From DYRB01 sp041307765 (GTDB taxonomy: Bacteria; Pseudomonadota; Gammaproteobacteria; Chromatiales; Chromatiaceae): a DNA stretch of 8,145 bases. A program made the position numbers and the translations under genes. Positions 1 to 5,195 of the stretch are shown piece after piece; the first letter of the stretch is position 1, and each line of letters opens with the position of its first letter. The notes beneath the pieces are model-generated. The model was not told the origin of the DNA. It saw only the letters and a program-made list of their open reading frames with translations, and made no database searches. The stretch spans positions 1-8,145 of the forward strand of contig JBFZCW010000029.1 of NCBI GenBank assembly GCA_041307765.1. The letters run 5' to 3'.

Positions 1-92
1 ATCTGACCTTGCTGGAGGGTCAAAAGGTCGATTTCGAGATCACCGTGGGGCCAAAGGGACTGCACGCGGCCCAGGTGAATCGGGTTCTCTGA
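1..92 (+). CDS. Cold-shock protein, C-terminal end (partial)
   Basis: Only the last 29 codons and the TGA stop (90-92) lie in the window; whole codons begin at position 3. The peptide ends with LLEGQKVDFEIT, then VGPKGLHAAQV, then NRVL. This matches the last two beta strands of CspA-family proteins, where E/D-G-Q-K-V-x-F-E-(V/I) is followed by GPKGxxAxxV. The family are small (about 65-90 residue) OB-fold proteins that bind single-stranded RNA or DNA and keep mRNA unfolded in the cold or in stationary phase. The RNP1 and RNP2 motifs would lie upstream and cannot be seen, so the paralogue (CspA, CspD and so on) cannot be named. The gene converges on icd, and a strong hairpin follows. Confidence 0.85.
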   Translation, partial: LTLLEGQKVDFEITVGPKGLHAAQVNRVL

Positions 93-142
93 TCCAAGGC
101 CTCCCCGCGCTGGCGGCAGGCGCGAAGCCTCCGTTCCACGCC

Positions 143-172
143 AAGGCCGCTGGGCCCAGACCCAGCGGCCTT
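143..172. terminator. Bidirectional hairpin terminator between the csp and icd genes
   Basis: Positions 143-154 (AAGGCCGCTGGG) and 161-172 (CCCAGCGGCCTT) form a perfect 12-bp inverted repeat around a six-base loop (CCCAGA). It lies 50 bases after the csp stop and 8 bases beyond the icd stop, between two converging genes. The stem is GC-rich with A-T pairs at the base. The T run after it is short on the + strand (TTGTT) and poor on the - strand, so termination may be stronger for the + strand. A weaker imperfect hairpin (CGCGC 106-110 with GCGCG 120-124, plus AGGC 97-100 with GCCT 127-130) lies just before it. Confidence 0.75.
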
Positions 173-180
173 GTTGGAGC

Positions 181-1437
181 CTACATGTGTGAGGTCAAGG
201 CGCCCCCGAAGCCGGAGCAGCTCAGCTTGGTCGCACCTTCCATCAGGCGCTCCAGGTCGTAGGTGACCGTTTTGGCCGCGATCGCCCCTTCGACGGCTTT
301 AATGATGAGATCTGCCGCCTCGGTCCAACCCAGGTGACGCAGCATCATCTCCGCCGACAGGATGAGCGAGCTCGGGTTGACCATGTCCTTTCCGGCGTAC
401 TTGGGGGCCGTCCCATGGGTCGCCTCGAACATGGCCACCGAATCCGACAGGTTGGCCCCCGGGGCCATGCCGATGCCGCCGACCTGGGCTGCCAGGGCGT
501 CGGAGATGTAGTCGCCATTGAGGTTGAGGGTGGCGATCACCGAGTAGTCTTTGGGCCGCAGCAGGATCTGCTGCAAGAAGGCGTCGGCGATCACGTCCTT
601 GATCACGATCTCGCGCCCGGTCTTGGGGTTGTGCAAGCGACACCAAGGCCCTCCGTCGATCTCGGTGGCACCGAACTCGTCCCTGGCGAGGTCGTAACCC
701 CACTGCTTGAAGGCGCCTTCGGTGAACTTCATGATGTTGCCCTTGTGTACCAGGGTCACCGAGGGGCGGTCGTTGTCAATGGCGTAGGTAATCGCCTTGC
801 GCACCAGGCGCTTGGTCCCCTCCTCCGAGACCGGTTTGATGCCGATCCCGGAGCTCTCCGGGAAGCGGATCTTGGTCACCCCCATCTCCTGCTGCAGGAA
901 GGCGATGACCTTCTGGGCCTGGGGCGAGCGGGCCTGCCACTCAATGCCGGCGTAGATGTCCTCGGAGTTCTCTCGAAAGATCACCATGTCCGTGTGCTCG
1001 GGCTCCTTCAGCGGGCTTGGCGTTCCGCTGAAGTAGCGCACCGGCCTCAGGCAGACATAGAGATCGAGCTCCTGGCGCAGCGTGACGTTGAGCGAGCGGA
1101 TGCCACCGCCGACGGGGGTCGTCAGGGGGCCCTTGATCGAAACGACGAAGTCCCTGACGGCGGCGAGCGTCTCGGCGGGAAGCCAGACATCCTCGCCATA
1201 GAGCCGGGTAGACTTCTCCCCGGCGTAGACCTCCATCCAGCGGATGCGCCGCCGTCCGTCATAGGCCTTGGCCACGGCGGCGTCTACCACCTGGATCATC
1301 ACCGGCGTGATGTCGATGCCGATACCGTCCCCCTCGATGTAAGGGATGATGGGGTTGTCGGGAACATCGAGGGAAAAGTCGGCATTGACCTGGATCTTGG
1401 CGCCGTCCGCGGGGGGCTGAATCTTGTCGTAGGGCAT
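181..1437 (-). CDS. icd: Isocitrate dehydrogenase, NADP-dependent
   Basis: Converts isocitrate and NADP+ to 2-oxoglutarate, CO2 and NADPH in the cytoplasm (TCA cycle). The 418-residue product is collinear with E. coli Icd (416 residues), with a +2 offset. Visible landmarks are IEGDGIG (34-40), the substrate loop GGIRSLNV (111-118) with S115, N117, R121 and R131, then IFRENSEDIYAG (153-164) with R155 and catalytic Y162, K232 in VHKGN, D285, and NLNGDYISDA (305-314) with metal-binding D309 and D313. NADP specificity is shown by H341, K346 and Y347 in ATHGTAPKY, plus Y393 and R397 in VTYDLER. S115 is the equivalent of E. coli S113, the target of the AceK kinase/phosphatase, so the site for phosphorylation control at the glyoxylate branch is kept; no aceK is visible here. 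The ATG at 1437 is supported by AGGA (1447-1444) six bases upstream. The gene diverges from gnd and ends at the shared hairpin. No damage is seen. Confidence 0.97.
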   Translation of the reverse strand: MPYDKIQPPADGAKIQVNADFSLDVPDNPIIPYIEGDGIGIDITPVMIQVVDAAVAKAYDGRRRIRWMEVYAGEKSTRLYGEDVWLPAETLAAVRDFVVSIKGPLTTPVGGGIRSLNVTLRQELDLYVCLRPVRYFSGTPSPLKEPEHTDMVIFRENSEDIYAGIEWQARSPQAQKVIAFLQQEMGVTKIRFPESSGIGIKPVSEEGTKRLVRKAITYAIDNDRPSVTLVHKGNIMKFTEGAFKQWGYDLARDEFGATEIDGGPWCRLHNPKTGREIVIKDVIADAFLQQILLRPKDYSVIATLNLNGDYISDALAAQVGGIGMAPGANLSDSVAMFEATHGTAPKYAGKDMVNPSSLILSAEMMLRHLGWTEAADLIIKAVEGAIAAKTVTYDLERLMEGATKLSCSGFGGALTSHM

Positions 1438-1471
1438 GCTGAGTCCTGTCGGCTGGGGCTGAAAAGCTCAG

Positions 1472-1502
1472 AGTCTACCACCGCCAATCCGGCCTGCGTG
1501 AA
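1472..1502 (-). promoter_or_regulatory. Candidate icd promoter
   Basis: Read on the minus strand, TTCACG (1502-1497) is followed after 19 bases by TAGACT (1477-1472). TG stands one base before the -10, giving an extended -10 element (TGGTAGACT). The spacer is longer than ideal, but an extended -10 can compensate. Transcription would start near 1465, giving a short leader of about 28 bases that contains the AGGA ribosome-binding site. The call rests on motif matching alone. Confidence 0.35.
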
Positions 1503-1627
1503 GCACACTGGGCGGCACCGGATCGGGGCGTATGAGCCCAAGTCTGGTGCAGGAATACGCGCATTTTCGTACCAGGTTGGGGGCGATTCCCGGACGTGGC
1601 GCAGCGCCCCTGCGGCAGGCAGGCCAG

Positions 1628-1659
1628 TTCGCCGCACCCGCGGGACTACGGCTTATAAT
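1628..1659 (+). promoter_or_regulatory. Candidate gnd promoter with consensus -10
   Basis: TATAAT at 1654-1659 matches the sigma-70 -10 consensus exactly and stands out in very GC-rich DNA. The -35 side is poor: the best candidates are GCCGCA (1631-1636, 17-base spacer) or TTCGCC (1628-1633, 20-base spacer). Initiation would fall near 1666, leaving a leader of about 77 bases. The weak -35 suggests help from an activator, which is inference. A small CCGC/GCGG inverted repeat (1632-1643) overlaps the spacer. Confidence 0.5.
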
Positions 1660-1742
1660 GCCCCCACCAACCTGGCAGTCTCAGCCCGGCAGGCGCCTGG
1701 CAAGTCAGTCAATTTCCCATCACGGCATTTCAGGAGACCCTC

Positions 1743-3191
1743 ATGGCAGATGCGGATATCGGGCTCATCGGCCTGGCGGTCATGGGCCAAAACCTGGCCC
1801 TCAACATGGACGAACATGGCTTTCGGGTCGCCGTCTTCAACCGCACCACTAGCAAAGTCGACGAGTTCCTCGCCGGTCCTGCTGCGGGGACGCAGATCCT
1901 TGGCACCCATTCCATCGACGAGTTGGTCGCGGCCCTTGCCCAGCCGCGCAAGGTCATGCTGATGGTCCGTGCCGGGGAGGTGGTGGATCGGTTCATCGAG
2001 ACCCTGGTCCCCCTGCTCGCGCCAGGCGACGTCATCATCGACGGCGGAAACTCCCACTTCCCCGATAGCACTCGGCGCACCCGGGCCCTCGGTGAGCGGG
2101 GCATCCTGTTCGTCGGGACCGGCGTGTCCGGCGGCGAGGAAGGGGCGCGCCGCGGCCCCTCGATCATGCCTGGGGGCAACCCCGCGGCCTGGCCGTTGGT
2201 TCGGGACATTTTCCAGACCATTTCCGCCCATGTGGATGGTATCCCCTGCTGTCACTGGGTGGGCAGCGAGGGGGCCGGTCACTACGTCAAGATGGTCCAC
2301 AACGGGATCGAGTACGGGGATATGCAGCTCATCGCCGAGGCCTATGCCTTGATGCGCGAGGGGCTCAATCTCTCGGTGGACGAGATCCAGGCCGTTTTCG
2401 CCCGCTGGAACTCAGGGGTGCTCGATTCCTACCTGATCGAGATCACGGCCCAGATACTCAAGGTGCGCGACACAGACGGGGAACCCCTGATCGACAAGAT
2501 CCAGGATCGGGCAGCCCAGAAAGGGACAGGAAAGTGGACCGGGATCAACGCCCTCGACTTGGGCGTCCCGCTGACGCTGATCGGCGAGGCGGTCTTCTCC
2601 CGCTGCCTCTCGGCCATGAAGGATGAGCGCGTGCGTGCCTCGCTGGTCCTCTCGGGGGAGCGGTTGAGCTTCAAGGCCGACCCGGAGGCCTTCGTGCATC
2701 ACATCCATGACGCCCTCTACGCGGCCAAGATCTGCTCCTACGCCCAGGGCTACATGCTCATGCGGGAAGCAGCGCGCGAATACGGCTGGCAACTGGACCT
2801 GGGCGACGTCGCCTTGATGTGGCGCGGCGGCTGCATCATCCGCAGCGGCTTCCTCAATCACATCAAGGCCGCTTACGAGCGGGACCCGGCCCTAGAGAAC
2901 CTGCTGCAGGACGGCTACTTCCGCAACGAGATCGCCGGTGCGCTGCGCGGCTGGCGCAAGACCGCCGCCATGTCCGTCGGCCTGGGCATCCCGGCGCCGG
3001 CCATCACCTCGGCCCTGGCCTTCTACGACGGTTACCGGTCTGCCCGCCTCCCCGCGGACCTGATCCAGGCCCAGCGCGACTACTTTGGCGCCCACACCTA
3101 CGAGCGGGTGGATGCGCCCCCCGGCGAGCGCTTCCACACGGACTGGACCGGAACCGGCGGCCCAACAGCGTCCACTGCCTACGAGGTATAG
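1743..3191 (+). CDS. gnd: 6-phosphogluconate dehydrogenase, decarboxylating (long form)
   Basis: Oxidises 6-phosphogluconate to ribulose 5-phosphate and CO2 while reducing NADP+, the third step of the oxidative pentose phosphate pathway. The 482-residue product has the length of the homodimeric long form (E. coli 468). It starts with the Rossmann motif GLAVMGQNLALN (10-21) and NRT (33-35), the arginine that reads the NADP 2'-phosphate. Then come DGGNS (100-104), GVSGGEEGARRGPS (127-140) and VKMVHNGIEYGD (182-193), where K183 and E190 are the expected acid/base catalysts, then KGTGKWT (260-266) and WRGGCIIRS (360-368). The C-terminal tail DYFGAHTYERVD with FHTDWTG (446-470) reaches into the partner subunit's active site. 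AGGAG (1732-1736) six bases before the ATG fixes the start. No zwf or pgl lies alongside, so gnd stands alone, back to back with icd. About 12 low-complexity residues follow the conserved tail. Confidence 0.97.
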   Translation: MADADIGLIGLAVMGQNLALNMDEHGFRVAVFNRTTSKVDEFLAGPAAGTQILGTHSIDELVAALAQPRKVMLMVRAGEVVDRFIETLVPLLAPGDVIIDGGNSHFPDSTRRTRALGERGILFVGTGVSGGEEGARRGPSIMPGGNPAAWPLVRDIFQTISAHVDGIPCCHWVGSEGAGHYVKMVHNGIEYGDMQLIAEAYALMREGLNLSVDEIQAVFARWNSGVLDSYLIEITAQILKVRDTDGEPLIDKIQDRAAQKGTGKWTGINALDLGVPLTLIGEAVFSRCLSAMKDERVRASLVLSGERLSFKADPEAFVHHIHDALYAAKICSYAQGYMLMREAAREYGWQLDLGDVALMWRGGCIIRSGFLNHIKAAYERDPALENLLQDGYFRNEIAGALRGWRKTAAMSVGLGIPAPAITSALAFYDGYRSARLPADLIQAQRDYFGAHTYERVDAPPGERFHTDWTGTGGPTASTAYEV

Positions 3192-3219
3192 CTGGGACCC
3201 ACCCGCCTGAGGCCGGTCA

Positions 3220-4134
3220 CTACGCCCGCCCTGCCACTGCCCGCAGAACCGCCATAGGCCCGGCGGCGCGGACCTCTGCCAACCGCTCGCGGTCCTTGAC
3301 GAACAGGGACCCGGCGAAGCCTAAGGCATTGACCGACACAGACCCAAAGCACTCCGCCACCCGCGGTACCGCAAGCAGCCAGTCGTCCGCGACCAGCAGG
3401 TTGTATGGCGCGGACTGGCGAAGCCCGCCCTCGAACAGGAGACCGCGCATCCCCAGGGCGTCGAGCAGTCGGTGGTAAAGGCCATGGGCCTCGCGGACCA
3501 AGGCGGGGTCCGCCCCAACAGGACGCGACAGGCGCCCGAAGGCGTGGCGAAACGGCAACCCCGGACACACGCACTCCCCGGCCACCCGCCCCGGCGCGCA
3601 CAATGGCGCAAGCACGGGTGCCATCGGCACTGCCGGACCGACCGGGTCCAGCGGCAGCGGGACCAACTGGAGATGCTTGTGTGGCTGACTGGCCCCCGCC
3701 TGAGCCCCGCCGTTGTAGAAACCGAGGGAAGGCATCTGCGCCATGCAGACGAACAGGGCATGGAAGTCCTGGGGCGTGAGTAGGGTCTCCTGGTCCTCGA
3801 AGGCGCGCGTGACGATCAACAGGTGCCGCTCCAGGACGTTGAACTTGTTCAACACCGCCACATGGGTCTCGGACGGCCAGCCTACCGTCAGCTCCGGTTC
3901 CGGGGGTAGAAAGGGGTTGGCGGGCGGGCCGGCCGGCACCCGCTTGCGGTCCTCCGCCTTGCGCGCAAGACTGGAGACTACACGGACCAGAAAACGCACC
4001 CCGCCGTCGTAGATCTCCGCCTGCTCGGTCTCGATGGGGCGCAAAGCCCCGCAGGCCAGGGCCGCGCGGGTGCGGACCTCCAGGGCGGCCGCCAGCCCGT
4101 CGCCGGGGAGCCCGATGGGATCGGCGCCCGCCAT
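3220..4134 (-). CDS. Ap4A phosphorylase / ATP adenylyltransferase family protein
   Basis: The 304-residue protein resembles the Apa1/Apa2 branch of the HIT/GalT superfamily, which splits diadenosine tetraphosphate with phosphate into ATP and ADP through an adenylyl-histidine intermediate. The signature is GASQPHKHLQLVPL: H152-K153-H154-L155-Q156 is the H-x-H-x-Q form of the histidine triad, with H154 the expected nucleophile. Upstream, LNKFNVLERHLLIVT (about 95-109) matches the family N-terminal domain; SAPYNLLV (241-248) and the rest fit the C-terminal ATP-adenylyltransferase domain. No signal peptide or membrane segment is seen, so it should be cytoplasmic. The ATG at 4134 shares one base with the cysteine synthase stop (TGATG), which implies translational coupling; a GTG one codon earlier (4137) is also possible. 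Yeast members also phosphorolyse adenylylsulfate to ADP and sulfate, which is notable beside a cysteine synthase. Which substrate matters here cannot be read from sequence. Confidence 0.85.
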   Translation of the reverse strand: MAGADPIGLPGDGLAAALEVRTRAALACGALRPIETEQAEIYDGGVRFLVRVVSSLARKAEDRKRVPAGPPANPFLPPEPELTVGWPSETHVAVLNKFNVLERHLLIVTRAFEDQETLLTPQDFHALFVCMAQMPSLGFYNGGAQAGASQPHKHLQLVPLPLDPVGPAVPMAPVLAPLCAPGRVAGECVCPGLPFRHAFGRLSRPVGADPALVREAHGLYHRLLDALGMRGLLFEGGLRQSAPYNLLVADDWLLAVPRVAECFGSVSVNALGFAGSLFVKDRERLAEVRAAGPMAVLRAVAGRA

Positions 4135-5048
4135 CACTCGCCCCAGAGCCCGGTGCTGATATAGCGCTCACCGGTGTCGGGGAGGATCGCCAGGAGAGTC
4201 TTGCCGCGGCAGGCCTCCCGGCGGGCCAGCGTCAGCATGCCGGCTACCGCCGCGCCGCAGGAAATGCCCGCCAGGATACCCTCCCGCCTGGCCAAGGCCC
4301 TGGCTGTCGCCCAGGCATCCTCGGTGGTCACGGGAATGACCTCGTCGTAGACCGTCGTATCCAGAATCTCGGGGATGAAGCCCGGCGCCGTCCCCATGAT
4401 CCCGTGCTTGCAGGCGATGCCCCGGGAGAGGATGGGCGACTCGGCCGGCTCGGTTGCAATCACCCGCAGTGCCGGGTTCCGGGCCTTGAGCCGCCGCCCG
4501 ACCCCGGTGATGGTCCCGCCCGTGCCCGTGGTACAGACCAGGGCGTCGAGCCCGGTCCCGAAATCCTCCCAGATCTCCGCCGCGGTGCCCGCATGGGCAT
4601 CCGGGTTGGCCGGGTTGAAGTGCTGCCCCACGAAGAACCAGCCATGGGTCTCGGCCAGCCGACGAGCCTCGGCCACTGCCCCCTTGGTGCCCAGCTCCGC
4701 CGGCGTCAGGACCAGCTCAGCCCCGAAGGCGCGCATCAGGGCACGACGTTCCTCGCTCATGTCCGCCGCCATGACGAACACAGCCCGATAACCCTTCACA
4801 GCCGCGACCATGGCCAGGCCGATGCCGGTGTTGCCGGAGGTGGGCTCGACCAGGGTATCCCCGGGCTGCAGGGCCCCGCGCCGCTCGGCGTCCTCGATCA
4901 GGTTCAGCGCCGGCCGGTCCTTGATCGACCCGCAGGGATTAAAGCTCTCCACCTTGACCCACAGCTCGTGCGCCAGGTGGTCCCGGAAGCGATTGAGGCG
5001 CACCACCGGCGTATGGCCGATGGTCTGGAGAATGTCCTGGTACTTCAT
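4134..5048 (-). CDS. cysK: Cysteine synthase (O-acetylserine sulfhydrylase, PLP-dependent)
   Basis: Makes L-cysteine from O-acetylserine and sulfide with pyridoxal phosphate, the last step of sulfur assimilation. Numbered from the ATG at 5048 (304 residues), it shows TIGHTPVVRLN (9-19), the PLP lysine K43 in CGSIKDRPA, the substrate loop EPTSGNTGIGLA (68-79), the phosphate-binding GTGGTITGV (175-183), GISCGAA (261-267) with S263, and PDTGERYISTG (290-300). The EPAESPI segment and PDTGERY ending favour CysK over CysM, but the protein stops about ten residues earlier than E. coli CysK and shares CysM-like stretches, so CysK versus CysM is not certain. An in-frame ATG at 5081 would add 11 residues (MPLCTPPGDPA) that look unlike the family; the 5048 start matches the usual N terminus and has a modest GGTGA upstream. 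The stop overlaps the next gene's start by one base, so the pair is an operon. Confidence 0.93.
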   Translation of the reverse strand: MKYQDILQTIGHTPVVRLNRFRDHLAHELWVKVESFNPCGSIKDRPALNLIEDAERRGALQPGDTLVEPTSGNTGIGLAMVAAVKGYRAVFVMAADMSEERRALMRAFGAELVLTPAELGTKGAVAEARRLAETHGWFFVGQHFNPANPDAHAGTAAEIWEDFGTGLDALVCTTGTGGTITGVGRRLKARNPALRVIATEPAESPILSRGIACKHGIMGTAPGFIPEILDTTVYDEVIPVTTEDAWATARALARREGILAGISCGAAVAGMLTLARREACRGKTLLAILPDTGERYISTGLWGE

Positions 5049-5081
5049 CGCGGGATCACCGGGCGGGGTGCAAAGGGGCAT

Positions 5082-5105
5082 GATACCCGATGGCCAACGG
5101 GTATC
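5082..5105. promoter_or_regulatory. 24-bp palindrome, operator-like
   Basis: GATACCCG (5082-5089) and CGGGTATC (5098-5105) are exact reverse complements. The eight bases between them are A, the palindrome TGGCCA, and A, so 22 of 24 positions obey dyad symmetry. It lies in the 147-bp divergent region between the cysteine synthase and aas-like genes. The left arm overlaps a -10-like TATCAT (5085-5080, minus strand) that could drive the cysteine synthase operon, which is how a repressor operator would be placed. It could alternatively form an RNA hairpin if transcribed. The bound factor cannot be named from the sequence. Confidence 0.5.
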
Positions 5106-5120
5106 GATCTGCCCGGGAAC

Positions 5121-5149
5121 TCGTCAGCAGCCCTGGGGTCACGTATGCT
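5121..5149 (+). promoter_or_regulatory. Candidate promoter of the aas-like fusion gene
   Basis: TCGTCA (5121-5126) and TATGCT (5144-5149) each match four of six bases of the sigma-70 -35 and -10 consensus, with the ideal 17-base spacer. Transcription would begin near 5156, about 40 bases before the GTG start, and would exclude the upstream in-frame ATG at 5145. The match is modest and unsupported by other evidence. Confidence 0.3.
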
Positions 5150-5195
5150 CCCGCCAGCCGCGACCCGTCACCCACCCAGCGCGGCGGAGGGCCCT

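Larger units (their letters stand above)
1438..1742. other. Divergent icd-gnd intergenic region
   Basis: This 305-bp stretch separates the starts of two NADPH-producing genes. It holds a candidate icd promoter near 1472-1502, a consensus TATAAT for gnd at 1654-1659 and the gnd ribosome-binding site at 1732-1736. Small inverted repeats occur near the gnd promoter, for example CCGC-ACCC-GCGG at 1632-1643, but none is long enough to call an operator or a riboswitch. Open frames crossing it belong to shadows of icd and gnd; I see no credible small gene or RNA. Confidence 0.6.

Noticed and set aside
106..130. Small imperfect hairpin after the csp stop as a separate terminator
   Set aside because: Its five-base inner stem and interrupted outer stem are weak next to the perfect 12-bp stem at 143-172.
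1532..1852. Possible small gene upstream of gnd
   Set aside because: It lacks a ribosome-binding site, overlaps the gnd promoter and start in another frame, and its product has no familiar features.
334..1962. Long open frame (542 codons) on the + strand, antisense to icd and running into gnd
   Set aside because: It is the complementary-strand shadow of a GC-rich gene: low-complexity Gly/Arg/Asp-rich product, no family motif, and it runs through the icd start, the intergenic region and the gnd start in the wrong frame.
3179..4171. 330-codon minus-strand frame covering the Ap4A phosphorylase gene
   Set aside because: It is an alternate frame of the same strand, Gly/Ala/Arg-rich, without the histidine-triad motif seen in the true frame.
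5046..5081. Cysteine synthase start at ATG 5081
   Set aside because: The added 11 residues look unlike the family N terminus, and the candidate -10 at 5085-5080 would place transcription start downstream of that ATG.
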